In this document: piece after piece, positions 46,486 through 58,420 of the stretch
How the letters are laid out: each line of letters begins with the position of its first letter
Position numbering within the stretch: the first letter of the stretch is position 1
Position numbers and translations under genes: made by a program
The notes under the pieces: model-generated
Told to the model about the DNA's origin: nothing
The model's database searches: none
Seen by the model: only the letters and a program-made list of their open reading frames with translations
Assembly (NCBI GenBank): GCA_903632075.3
Contig: CAHIKZ030002633.1
Span: 412,501 to 476,500, forward strand
Source of the DNA: Acanthosepion pharaonis
Lineage: Eukaryota; Mollusca; Cephalopoda; Sepiida; Sepiidae
Length of the DNA stretch: 64,000 nucleotides
Direction: 5' to 3'

Positions 46486-49023
46486 CCTGAACTACAGATC
46501 AAACTGTTAGGAGAGGGAGACCCTTCCCTTGAGTTAGCCTGTGATACACTGAGGATAAAAGGAGTGACTGACTGTGAAGAGCTCAGAGCCAGCTTAGTTA
46601 GATCAACTGCATGACCAGGGCTTTTCTGTTGTTGTTGTTGTTGTTGCTGCTGTTGCTGTTGTTGTGATGGTTGTGGTTGCTGCTGTTTGTTGAACAATTC
46701 ATTAAAATTAGGTTTGATATCAGGACCCGTGGTTGACGTGGTTACTATCATAGTAGGCAGACTCTGGGTTGGTTGCACACTGTGTGTGGAGGCCTGAATA
46801 AGGTGAGCTGAGATCGGAATTGGAGTGAGAGCAATGGAGCTGAGGGATTGCTGCACTTGTAGAGATGGGGTTTGTGGGAGTGGTGGCGGTAAAGGGACTT
46901 TGGAATCAGCAGCAAGATTCATCAGTATATGTGGTGGGGACTGAGCAGTGAGGACTTGGTGTGACGGTGACTGCGGGTTGATTATCTGTGGAGGTGACTG
47001 CACGTTGAGGATCTGCTGTGGAGACTGCACATTGAGGATCTGCTGTGGTGAGTGCATGTTCATCATCTGTGGTGAATGGACAGTCATCACATGAGGGGGT
47101 GAGTGCATAGTCATGACTTGTGGCGGAGAATGCACTGTCATTACTTGGGCCGGTGATTGCACATTCATCACCTGTGCAGGAGACTGTACACTCATCACCT
47201 GTGGTGGAGACTGTGGCTGTTGCTTGATAAGGTTTTGTTGCTGAGTTTGTTGTTGCTGTTGTGGTGGTTGCTGCTGTTGCAGCTGAATCTTAAGCTGCTG
47301 TTGCTGCAATTGCAAATGCAGTTGCAACTGAGATTCCTGCAACTGTCGCTGCAGTTCTTCAATCTTTTTCTGTTGTTGCTTGACTAATTCTTCTTGACCC
47401 ATTACACCCCGTTGCTGAGTTGTCACTTGGGGTTGCATATGCTGCTGAGGAGAGACTTTTGGTACTGATGATAAACTTTGACCAAAATCGTTTTGGGAAT
47501 TCCCATGATCAATGTCCATTGGGGCATTTTCCCCAGGTGCCACTGATGGAGGTCGTGAGATTTGGTCAACTGTTATTGGAACATTGCTCAAGGCATTGTT
47601 CAGGTGGTTTTTGTGCATCAAGAAATTGGTGCTTAAGTCCAGCTTGTCAATGGACATGTTAGACAAAGTCTGATTTGAAGTTTCCTTGCTGTTGGGAGAG
47701 TTTGGCGGCGATACATTTGTAAGCATAGATTCTTCGGCTGTATAGACCACAGCCTGAACTGTTGGTTGGGAAATGTTGCTGTTGTTATCAAGAATACTGC
47801 TGGGGATCTGACTGGTAGGGGTGGGGGTGGTGGGAGTAGAAATCGAAGGGGAGGAGGAGGTGGTGGTGTTATTTGATTTTGTTTCTATGAAGTTTCTGAG
47901 CCGTTCAATCAACTGAGGTTTGGACCCAGAAACAGTCAAGTTCCTCTTCTTAAGTTCAGCTCTTAAATCAGCAACTTTCATCTCTTCCAAGTTAGAAAGA
48001 GGTTTCAGTAGAGTAGGATTATTAGCATTTACAACATGTTGCTGTTGCTGTTGCTGTTGTTGAAGCTGATGGTGGGCAGGAGAAGGACAGGGCGAAGGGT
48101 GAGAGATTTGGTTCTGATGGATTTGTGTTTGTGGAATCATGGTTATGTGATGATGGTGGTGTTGTTGCTGCTGCAGCTGTGAAAGTGGTGGTGGAGGGGG
48201 CGGTGGTGGTGGGGGTGGTGGAGGTGGTGTCTGTTGAGGCTGGTGCTGGTGTTTTGCGGCACAGACGGCGAAGGAGACTGCCGCATTGCCGGCTGAGATA
48301 AGGTGGTTGTGGCCACCGGTGATGGTGTTGATGCAGAAACTGTCACCATCATGCTGCCAGGAGAATTCACATGTTGGTTCTCCCCAACTTTGGGTACTGT
48401 TGCCACTGCTGCTGCTGCTGCTGCAGCAGTTGAGCTGGCCAACAAATTCTTTTGCTGGAATTCCAACTGCCACTGGAGAAAGAGCTGTTGCTGCTGCAGT
48501 AGGATGTGATACGGCGTTTCAGAATTATTAGCAAGATTCTGAGCAGCATTCTGGATATTTTTAACAATGTTTGGTGGACCCTTGTATTCATGGAATTTGA
48601 TAACCTTTGCCTTTGGCTGGGTTTTTGGTTTTGGCTTTTTTGGCCGGGATTTATGTTGATTAGAGCTACTGGAATTTCCATTTCTGGAATTTGAAGAATG
48701 TGTGCTAGATGTCGTTTGCCGATTCCCCACAATTGAGTGGCCTGATGGAACAGCGTAGGGCTGCCCTGGTGGGATGGTAACAGTTGTCTTGGATACTGGA
48801 GTACTCGGCCCCTGGTTTGCAACCCGTGTGATCAGTGAGCCAAAATCTATGGTGCTGGCAATGCTGGACCCAGGGCTGCCAATATCTGACAGGTTAGAGT
48901 CCTCCTCCTGGGTAGGAGAAAGAGCTTCATCACTGTTGCTCTCCTCTTCACAGGTAAACTGCTGCTTTACTCTATGATCAAGCTCTTCGCCATCACTTGT
49001 TCGCTGGAATTTGATCAGACCTT
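46486..49023 (-). CDS. MRTF: MRTF main exon: acidic region, basic B-box, Q-box, SAP domain, coiled coil, SP-rich repeats (one-base frame break)
   Basis: Acceptor TTTTTACAG precedes AA GGT CTG; donor TCAGG is followed by GTAAGT. The exon is 2,538 nt. First frame: GLIKFQRTSDGEELD, an acidic SNSDEALSPTQEEDSNLSD (like EDSSDALSPEQ of vertebrate MRTFs), the basic box KSRPKKPKPKTQPKAK, then VIKFHEYKGPP (48652-48572), and a Q-box YHILLQQQQLFLQWQLEFQQ (about 48510-48450). Second frame: polyproline (48227-48186), His/Gln tracts, the SAP domain LEEMKVADLRAELKKRN, then LTVSGSKPQLIERLRNF (48005-47880), a coiled coil KKIEELQRQLQESQLQ (about 47396-47270), an eleven-fold nonapeptide repeat (47213-46914) and polyQ (about 46680-46628). 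The frame must change once between 48262 and 48210. Vertebrate MRTFs have the same domain order. The basic box imports MRTF and contacts SRF, and the SAP domain and coiled coil act in DNA/promoter choice and dimerisation. Confidence 0.95.
46628..46690 (-). repeat. MRTF: CAA/CAG polyglutamine tract in MRTF
   Basis: Minus-strand CAA/CAG repeats encode a run of about 13 Gln after QQQQPQPS, just before KSPGHAVDLTKLAL. The codons are mixed, which tends to be more stable than pure CAG. Confidence 0.85.
46914..47213 (-). repeat. MRTF: Coding minisatellite: about 11 copies of a nonapeptide SPxQVMxVx in MRTF
   Basis: Successive units on the minus strand are QSPPQVMSV, QSPAQVMNV, QSPAQVMTV, HSPPQVMTM, HSPPHVMTV, HSPQMMNM (one residue short), HSPQQILNV, QSPQQILNV, QSPPQIINP, QSPSHQVLTA and QSPPHILMNL. 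The period is about 27 bp. No such array exists in the vertebrate MRTFs I remember. It lies between the coiled coil and the Ser/Pro-rich linker. Confidence 0.9.
48210..48262 (-). other. MRTF: Interval containing a frame break in the MRTF main exon
   Basis: Upstream codons (B-box, Q-box and on to SPSPSVPQ) are in one frame and downstream codons (KHQHQPQQT, polyproline, SAP) in another. The exon's length and splice phases are satisfied only if one base is added (2,539 nt). Candidate sites are the AAAA at 48255-48252 or the repetitive CAC/CCA segment at about 48235-48210. No donor/acceptor pair makes a plausible intron here. It is an assembly or read error, or a real mutation. Confidence 0.85.
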
Positions 49024-49394
49024 CTGTAAAAATTCAAAGAAAAAAGAAAAAAAAAAAAAAAGAAAAAAGTAAAGAATGAAAAGGAATGCTTAGATTTGAT
49101 TTTTTTGGCACCAATCCAAAAAGCTTTCTATGAAGAATGGTTATTTAAGAAAAGAGACATTGTCAGCATTTAAAGGTTTTGGTTGTTCCCTTCTAATATT
49201 ATCCACATCTTTGTTTCCTATTATATCAGTGTTTTCTAGTCACCAAATATTATGGTGCATATTGTTTACCTGAACAAATTTATGTAAAACTGTAGTTAAT
49301 TCAAGAAATTAAAGACTTTCAGAGTCTATAATTACAATCAATTCATTTTTTTCTGTGAATTTCTGCAATTAGTAGTTATCTGTAATTACATTAT

Positions 49395-49830
49395 TTACCT
49401 GCAGACAGTTGTCCTCTTTTTTTTCTTTTTGTTATCACCACATTTTGGCTATTGTGCCCTCCAACCTTCATCAGGTGCATATTGATCCAGGTAACCTACA
49501 GGGAATTCTTAACTGTAACCTTTATTTAATCCTTGGTAGGGTAGACTGGTTTTCTTTTTTCACAGTCCATGTCTAGGGATATCTCATCTAGTTCTTTATT
49601 TAGTACAGCTCAGTGGAAACACTGCAAGCAATAAGTGAGCCATACTAAATAAGGAACTAGTCAAGATGTCCCTAGACATAGACTGTGAAACAAAAACAAC
49701 CTCGTCCCATAGATTAAATAAAGGGTCCAATTTGAAATCCCCTGTGGGTTACCCGCTGATGAAGACTGGAGGACATAACTGCCAAAATGTGATAACAAGA
49801 ACAAAGATGAATATAATAGTCTGCAGGTAA
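49395..49830. mobile_element. Palindromic foldback element (MITE), 436 bp
   Basis: The ends TTACCTGCAGAC (49395-49406) and GTCTGCAGGTAA (49819-49830) are perfect inverted copies. Symmetry continues inward through TTATCACCACATTTTGGC against GCCAAAATGTGATAA, CCTTCATCAG against CTGATGAAG, GGTAACCTACAGGG against CCCTGTGGGTTACC, and TCCATGTCTAGGGATATCTC against the inverse of GATGTCCCTAGACATAGACT. The symmetry centre is about 49613. Related fragments lie at 38040 and 43366. Confidence 0.85.
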
Positions 49831-50149
49831 TAATAATTCATTTTTATATACTAAAGCCTATCATACAAGAAATATCAGGTTGTCTACAAATTAAAATCAT
49901 GTTTTCAGATGTTTCCATGTTAGAAAAATCAAATTTGTCAAAAACAATTTTCATTATTAGCAATGACAAAACCTCAACATGAAATGGTTTTATTCTTTGA
50001 TAAAATTTTTTTTGAATCTTCTGAATATAGGAGAAATTAATTTCTTCTTTACTTATAAAGGTTTTTTTTTTAAATAGAGAAAGTGTTCCAGAAATTTGAT
50101 AGACATATTAAGGTGCTAGCTGTTTGAATTAAGAGGATACATCAAAATA

Positions 50150-50243
50150 TTTGAATTCAACAATCTGATCTTTCCTTAAATTTATTTGTGGTCATGCAAA
50201 ACTACAAATAAATTTAGGGAAAGATCAAATTGTTGAATTCAAA
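50150..50243. repeat. Near-perfect hairpin, 43-bp arms and 8-base loop
   Basis: 50150-50192 (TTTGAATTCAACAATCTGAT, then CTTTCCTTAAATTTATTTGT) pairs with 50201-50243 with three mismatches. The loop is CATGCAAA. It lies in the MRTF intron upstream of the main exon, in the transcribed strand. Confidence 0.9.
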
Positions 50244-52128
50244 TTTGGACATGTAAATCTTCATTGGCAACCCTTGAATTAAAGTCTATAGAGCTGGAAA
50301 TGTTGAACCCAGCAGTGCCAATGATTGTACAATTAAGATTTTTCTTATTGGGTGAGAAATTTGATTATATTTTCTTGAAGAATTACACTTTCTGCTGACC
50401 AATGAGAGAGATTATCAACAGAAATGTGCTTCTCTTTACTCATTCAAGTTGTTGATAATAAATATCTGACTTACTCTACAAGTTCACAATAGATAAAATT
50501 TAGTATATATATCACCAACTGCTCTATAACTCTATGGAAATGAAGGTTTGGTTTAGATGTTGGTAATTGATTTTCATCCAGAATCCCAATATAAAACAAT
50601 TTTCAATCAGGTATTTTTTTTTATTGCTAATAATAATTATATTCTTGACAAATTTAACTTTTGTCATATCTGAATAAGTCTTTATTCTATTTCCAAAAAT
50701 ATTACATAAGTATCCAAACAAACACATATAAACAACATTCTAATAAAATTCTGAATGGCGAGACCAGTAATTACTCTCTACTAATGTTGCCAAATATTTT
50801 AACAGCATCCCTGAACACTGAATTTTGCAGAGCTGGCAAATGTTAAGGTGGAAACAATTTCAGTATGTCTTCATTTAGTTCTATCTAAGAAATTTTATGC
50901 AAAAAAAAAAAAAAATAAAAAAAATAAAAAAAAATAAATAAAAATCACACCTGTTTCCTGTTGATTGAAGAAAATGAAAAACAACTTTGTGTAAATGTTT
51001 CATGTGCCTATCACAGCATGTCAGTCATCGAAAAACAACGAAGTCAAAAGTTAGTAAGAAATGCTGGAGCAAGTGTGTGAAGTTCCAACTGTCTCAGCAT
51101 ATAAATATTGAATATGAAAAGATCAGAATACTTCAGGTGTTTTCAGTCATTTATTTATGTTTTTTTTTTTTTTACAACTATTTTCCTGTTCCAGAGCTTC
51201 AATGCCATTTCATATTCCAAAATTGTGATGTCAATATACATGCACTATTTTCTTGGATTTTTAATGTTTTTCATTTTGCAACCATCTGGAACATCCTTGT
51301 AACTCAAATGAGGCTTACAACAATTGGTTTGGAAGCCACTACTCTATACAAGGTAATGAATTAATCAGTAAAGAATCTAACAACTGAAATAATATAACAA
51401 AGACAAGGATAATAGTCAAGAAGAACTGCTTCTTTTTTTCTTTGCTTCTAACAATAGCAGTTCATTACAAGTAATGTAAAAAGCAAGTGTTGAAATTGCC
51501 AACATGTATTCTGTCTGGAATGAAAGAGGCCAAAGACAAAAACTGATCTTCACACAATTGAATAAACAGGCAGAAAGTTTGACCATAAACCAGAGTGGGG
51601 GAGGGATATTATTCTGAGACAATGATTTTCTAAAATATGAAACAAGTCTGTCAAGAAACAAAGTGTTACTGAAAACCAGAAAGATTTATTTGAATCTTGA
51701 AATATTTTTAAAATCATCAACCAATTTCTTTTAAGAATAGCTTGCTGGTAATGCATTTGGATTAAAGTTTGTAGAGTTTAAAGCTCAATTCTTAGTACCA
51801 AGAGTCGAGTTACAAAAGACATAAAAAGAAAAGAAAATTGAAATTTTCAAACCTTAAAGAGCAAAAAAATAGATGAGAGAAAAACGCCAAATCAGGAAAC
51901 AAGATATCAGAAAAGCAGAAAAAAATCCTAGAGAATATTGCAATCATGAATGCCATTTTGATCATAGGTGACAAATAGTTCTAGTTAAGTGGATTTTTAA
52001 TTTTAAAATATATTTTTATAAAAAGAATTGAAGATCAAAAAGCACACACACAATTAAGGAATCTTAAAGCATATGTTTAAATTTTAAAAAAAAGGAAAAA
52101 AAAAAAAGAAAAATTTAGACATACAAAC

Positions 52129-52179
52129 CTTTAGACCTCCTATATTTCAAGACTGAAGCTGGACTTTCTACTGACAATA
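52129..52179 (-). CDS. MRTF: MRTF 51-nt exon just after the expected third RPEL motif
   Basis: Acceptor TTTTTTAAATAG precedes TA TTG TCA; donor TCTAAAG is followed by GTTTGT, the same donor sequence as the 40708 exon. It encodes LSVESPASVLKYRRSK and its last G joins AA of the main exon to give Glu: RRSKEGLIKFQR. The length is a multiple of three, so it could be a cassette exon. In vertebrate MRTFs the sequence right after the third RPEL is NILPVESSLKEAI or NILPVDSSVKEAI. SVESPASVLK matches in content and place, which is my main support beyond the phases. The upstream RPEL exon should end with one base to complete xTA. Confidence 0.65.
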
Positions 52180-52486
52180 CTATTTAAAAAATGAAAAAAA
52201 ATTCAGCAACTAATTTTAGCAACAAATTTGAAACAAACAGGCAACTAAATAAAGATTCAGGGACATAAAATAATTGTAAATACTTTCTTGGTCAGGGTTA
52301 GGGTTTGATGGAATGGAGAACGATTGATACCCTTTAATCAAACTAACAACTCCATCCTGGTACTTAGTTTTGTATGGTATAAGAATTAAAAATCCTTTGA
52401 AGCATTATAAGAAAAACAGAAAAATGAAAATGGAAATATGTATAAAGTTAACAGGTTTAAAAATACTTAGTAATAAAAACAAAAGA

Positions 52487-52528
<42 letters not shown>

Positions 52529-55500
52529 ATGTTCTGGGCTACAATGAAAAGCACAAAATATATGTTGGCAAGTATTCAACGGTATATATGGTGATAGATA
52601 TTGGGCCTGTGCCAGATTAACTAAAGAGTAATTGTGTGTGTGTGTACACGCACACAGAGTTACCCAAATGTTCAGAGAATTTGAACAGCATGCACAAATT
52701 AAATGTACAACTGACTTTTGATATAACCCTTTATGATTTGAGTGTAAACATGCCTAAGGGGGGACCATCTGTGAAAGATGGTAGAAACTAAGGGGTTAGG
52801 GTAATTTATTTCATGGTCAAATTCTCTGAACTTATATTTTATAAAAATACTTAAAAAAAAAAAAATGGCAATAAAATAAAAATACATAAATATAAAAAAC
52901 AGTTTATTTCAGTAAAATTTAAAAAAGAAAGACAAAAAAAGCTTATATGAAATTCAAACAAACAAAAAAAAAGATTATAATATATTTTTGGAAACAAAAA
53001 TTAAAAAGCACAAACAATTTGATTCTGTAAAGAAAATAACCAAATCTGCTTTGAATTCATAAAAAATAAAAAATTCATGTCTTATTTTTTATTGCAATCT
53101 TGAAATGTTTCATTAATACCATGATAATAATAATACAACAGAGAAAACATGTGAAAATTATTAGAATTTTATGTTTTTTTTCAGGCTAGCAGAACTTCTG
53201 CCAAAAAAAGTGCTCAGTAGATAACTAGAGCTATAATGTTCAATAAATAAAGAAAAGTTCAAGTGACTTAACTGACCAGATAAGTCACTTGCACTTTCCT
53301 TAATTTAGTGAATACTAATAACATTACATTGACAAATTGCAATAAGCATTTAACAGAACTCTTAAATAAATAATAGTATATAACTGAAAAAGTCTAAATA
53401 TCAAAATGGTTTATGGCAGCTAAACAGATAATATTTAAAAAAAGAATGTTAATCTGAGGCAAAAAGTTGCTATGTTACTTTCCATGCAGACAAGAATTAC
53501 TTAAAAGTTAAATATTTTACTGATACAAGAAATTGTCAGTAAATGCTTCTTGAATGTTTGAAAATGTGAAAAATTTTAAATGCTCACAAAAACATAACAA
53601 TTGCCATTTCTGAATAGGAAAAGTGAAGAAAAAAAAAGAAACTGAGACTTGGTACAAAAGTTAAAAGAACCTGGCATAGAAAAGCCAAAAAAACAAATTT
53701 AAAAAATGAATTAAGCTTCATTGTCCAATTTTTTTTTTTTTTTAATATATTTCAACCAGAATTAAAAATGATAAACAAATCAGTATGATCACTATGCAGT
53801 TTATTTGACTCATGCAATTGCTTTATATTATAGTTTAATAACAGAAAAAAAACATTTTAGTTGGGTAGATAACTGAAGAAAATATCTTTAAACTCTGACA
53901 TTAAGTATTATATATTATATAATAATCAGTATGTTTAAACCTAATGCAAAAACTTTACCACAAAGACTAATATTAAATCTGCAACAATTTTAGATATAAC
54001 AAACTTAAACTGCATATAAATGAAAAGATTAATGGTTTAAAGTTAAATAAAGTTAATATCTATATAATTAATTAACTTTAAAGTTAATCAATGCTTTAAA
54101 GTTAATATCTGTACTTTGACTTTCTGATATCAAAGACATTCTAGAAACAATTTGCAGATCATACATTCAATTCTTAGCTTAAAATTTTACATATTAAAAA
54201 TTTAACAAAGCAGGCATTATGAAATCTATATAGGTATTAAAAACAAACCCTATAAATGCTTTAAAAAATTAAGCTGAAATATCAATTTGTAATTACTGAC
54301 TTAGATTCTCAAAACAAAAGATGAGAAAAAGCAAGGGTAAAAAAAAAAATAAAAAAATCTTGTTTGAAAATTTTTTTTAAAAATCTCAAAATTATGCAAA
54401 ATGTATCAAACATTTGCCAATAAAATAAATGTTTAATAATTTGAACCTGGAAGTGAATACACCTTCCCAATAAGTATTATTATATGACTATTGACCTGAA
54501 GCAGGTTAATTTATTAATTACCTGGCAATGAGGCCAAAGTGCTCATAATGATAAAGTGATGAAATGTACATACTAAAAGGAATTTTGGATTTTCTAAACA
54601 GCAACACAAAAACAAGACAAAAATAAAAGCTAAAAACTATATGCAAACATAGAACTAAATATTTTTTTTAAAATATAAAAAACTATATCGGTAACAAATG
54701 CTTACAGGTATATAAACATGTAGACAGATTAAGCCAATTGTGATTTATAATAGACACAAATGTAAAAGAATGAGCCATGCTTAAAAAAATCATATAGGAC
54801 TTAATATATTTAGTCAGATGTCATGGCTGAGATAGATACTAGGCTGGGATTTGATATCAGTGCAGGTATATAATTAATGCAACTAGGTGATACATGCCAC
54901 TTTATGTAAACAATACAAGAGGCACAGGATAAAAATAAATTATAAATAAATTGGACAGGCAAAAAGATTGGCATTTACCTTTACTGGTGTTAAAGAACGG
55001 CTTTGAGCTTATATCCCTCAGTTTGATACCTTTAAATTCAAATATAGTTGCAGAAGATGCTCTTAGTAAGTCACTCCAGTGCAAAAAAACAACATGCATG
55101 TCAATCATAGGAAAAATAACAATAACACTGTCAAAATGTTTTTTTTAAGCATCACACAAGAAGAAGAGGAATGAAGTTTTAGTATTACCATTTTTGTGAT
55201 CAAAGTTCTTAAAAAGAGGATTTAACTAGTTGAAAATATTTTTTGAATAACTTATATTATTCCAGATAATTTTCAAAATGAGACTATCATATATAATGGG
55301 ATATTTATCCAGTTCATATTTTATTTTTAAATTAAAAGTCAACAAGCATAAATTGTATTTAATACCAACCTAAGTTTTTTGTGTGCCTTAAATATTTGAC
55401 AACTGCTAAGACTAGAACTTGTTGCTTCAAACTTGATTGATATGTACTTACAGATATAAAAATAAATAAATGGAAACATGAAATTATTCCAAAATGATTT

Positions 55501-58420
55501 TTAAATGCTTCCTTTTTCAGCTCCAAATATAAATATTAAGGTTTCATTATCTTTTTGTTTTTGGTAAAAAACAGCTTTGAACTGAACTTCAAAATTGAAA
55601 AAGTCTGGAGATGATTATTTAGGAATTTCAAGTGTCAGGAAAACTTCCAGGTGACTGGAGATCTTGTTTGGAATTGGAAAAAGTTTATAAACCCTGCCTC
55701 AGAAAAGAGATAATCAGGAAATTCCTACAGATTTATCAAAAGAAGCATGAAAATTTTTGCCACAAAACTCTTTGTAAAGCTTTAAGGAATTTTAACGTTT
55801 CAACAGCTGGGATCTCTGTTTATCTATTAGATTGATGCAAATCTTCCTAGCTTCCTGCATAATATTAGGGAAATCTTAAAAGTGTCTTTGAAATTTACTC
55901 TCTCCTTTACTGCTTATGTAATCAGCCAACTATAGCTTTTATAAGCCTTAGAAAAAATACAGAAACTAAGAAAATGTGTACTACATGAACTTGGACAAAT
56001 GAACACTAGTCAGCATTGGTTTTCCATTTCTTATTTGACATAGAATAAAATCATTTTATGGATAGAACAGTCACTAACAATGAAAAATGAATTTATGAAA
56101 AAGCAAAATGGACACAATCATGACTAACTCAGGAGAGACTAACATCTCAAAATAGAATTTACTAGAGGGAAAATAGTTTGAAGAAAATTCTTTATTATAA
56201 ATTGTTGGAAGTTAGATTGTTATTAGTTCAATGCTACAGTGAGAAATTTGCTTGTTTGAATGATTCTTGAAAAAGGGGAGAAAAATTTTTTCCTGGGCAA
56301 AGAAGTAGACCAGTGATTTTGATGCAATACTCATTCTCTTGTTTTAAATGTAATAAAGCAAATGTTTATAGAGTTGGTATGGGAAGTTCTTCTGCATGTT
56401 TATTCTGTAGGCATATTCACCTTCAAACACCTTCATTTGCTCATCAATTTCAACAAGAAATTTTAAAGAATTCACTGTTGAAACAAAAATCTTTATGATG
56501 AACAATATATAACTGAAAGATGGCATGGTGTGATAGGATAACAGAGAAAATAATGATTGTTAAAAAATCTTTGAGTCTGGAAATTTTTGCATCAGTAACA
56601 CAATTTAGATGACAAGATGGTATATGATTGGAGACAGCCAAGGAAAATACTGTTTGAATAACAATGCTATGAACTTATATCATTAAAAGGTTTTGTTCAC
56701 AAAAAACTCTGGAAACTTTTGCATCAGCCTAAGATATCAATTATTTTCAAACTGCATTGTTACACATAATGATGGTCATGTCTCAATTGAAAATTGATAT
56801 ATATATATTCAAACAGCACTGAATGTAAAATATAAAAATTACAACGAAAACCTGGGTTAACATATCAGTGTAAGGCCTATTATTTCTTATAGGCTTAGGA
56901 AAGGCTTAGATTCTGACTGTAAAAATGGCCAATATAAATAAATACACACACACACACACACACAAAGAGAGAGCTGAAAAGTTTTCCATTCAACCAAGAG
57001 CTTTTCCTGACTCCTCATATATATAATTTTGGAAAGTATCTAGCCATTTAATGTTTAATACTAATAAAAACATACCCTAAGTTGGTTAATGGCACCTTAG
57101 TCTCCTTCAAATTACTGCTCTTGGAAGCTAATACATTTATTCCTTTCCATTTTCAAAATAGTCTGCAAATCCTTTTAGGGATCACTATCAGCTGCTTCCT
57201 TATTTCATTATTTTTTTCCATGGTTTGAAAGTAAGCTTTTAATGGTGATTTTAGCTTTGGAAATAGCCAAAGCCACAGGGAGATAAATAAGGTAGACTGG
57301 CAAGCTGGGCAGTGGGAAATTTTGTCATAAGATAAAATAAACTCTGAATGAAACATCATTGTGAATGAGAGCACTCACATAAACTCAGTCATTAATGCTG
57401 CACTATAATTCCATTCCATGGGATGATGCCTGTTTCCTCATGTGTAGTAATGTCCACTCTGACTGGTTGTCAGTTTACATCAAGGTCAGAAAACCATTCA
57501 AATTGGTTGCTTGCTTCATAGGCAGGTAGGTTATACACACACATAAAAATGTAAGATGAAGTGCTGAAAGGATCTTGACTCATCCAAGAAGCTCTTAAAC
57601 AAAAACTTAATGTTTGATTATTTAGGAAGTAAGTTAGGTTGAAAACCTTTTAGCAGCCTCTCATAACATTATTCATGTGTGATAAACTGGTGATATTTAT
57701 ATAAAATAAATGATAATGAAAATATATAATATAAATAAAATTCCTTTAAGAAAAGACAAAAAACTGCCTAGCAGCACTAGATATCCTAAAAATGTTATCA
57801 GAAAAGAAAAAGTGTCAAGCAAAGTAAGGAATCCAAGTAGGTCTGAGAAGTCAAAAGTAGAATGGATCTAAATGGATGTAAAGAGATGTATCCTTTGATA
57901 AATGTGATCCATGACCATAACCCTATTGTGTTATGCCCTATTGCTATGTTACTCATGACTTGATAATTTAACAATTATAATCCTTCATTGACAAAATATC
58001 TAAAATGAATATTACTAATGGAATATCTTTATTAAAATAGTACAGAAATGCAAAGGATACAAAAGATTGAATAGATTCAATTCTCAAAGAATTGTACACA
58101 ATTTTTACTGCAGAATTATTTTAAAAACTCTTGGATTGTACTGGCATCAATTCCACAAAAAATATTGAACTTTAATAGCATAATCCAGACAAGACATAAA
58201 ATTGAAAATCAATGTTACAAAAATACAATGCAGAAGATCCAACAGAAGAGCAATTCTTCATTTTCATTAATTTTCATTTTAAATGAAATTAGCCAGAAAG
58301 TAAATTAGCCATAAAACAAACAGGTCTAGATTTTTATAATGGAATGTACTTTTATTTTTTCAAAGACATTTATACCCATCTCATAACAATCTTATGATGA
58401 CAGTAGCAAAACTAGGAACC
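52180..58420. other. Probable MRTF upstream intron: AT-rich, no exon recognised
   Basis: I searched the minus strand for RPEL-type coding (RPxxxEL followed by a hydrophobic IL) with splice borders and found none. A (TA)n(GT)n tract is at 52497-52530, a stem-loop at 53254-53297, and a CA tract at 56943-56962. Small open frames at 54902-55148, 55632-55835 and 57153-57374 show no recognisable domain. Confidence 0.5.
53254..53297. repeat. Short stem-loop
   Basis: AAAGTTCAAGTGACTTA (53254-53270) and TAAGTCACTTGCACTTT (53281-53297) pair at 16 of 17 bases around a 10-base loop, with weaker pairing for about 8 more bases outward. Confidence 0.8.

Larger units (their letters stand above)
49024..52128 (-). 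other. MRTF: MRTF intron with two long inverted repeats
   Basis: Donor GTTTGT at 52128 and acceptor TACAG at 49024; 3.1 kb. It contains the palindrome at 49395-49830 and the hairpin at 50150-50243. The remaining sequence is AT-rich. A 125-codon plus-strand frame at 50987-51364 has no recognisable domain. Confidence 0.75.

Noticed and set aside
46482..48473. The 663-codon frame as an independent protein starting MAVGIPAKEF
   Set aside because: Its first 75 or so codons are the out-of-frame reading of the Q-box region; only the part from the polyproline onward belongs to MRTF.
54979..55061. Candidate upstream MRTF exon ending NTSK plus G, phase-compatible with 52179
   Set aside because: The donor is acceptable and the phase fits, but the acceptor has no pyrimidine tract and the peptide has no RPEL or MRTF similarity; a one-in-three phase match is weak.
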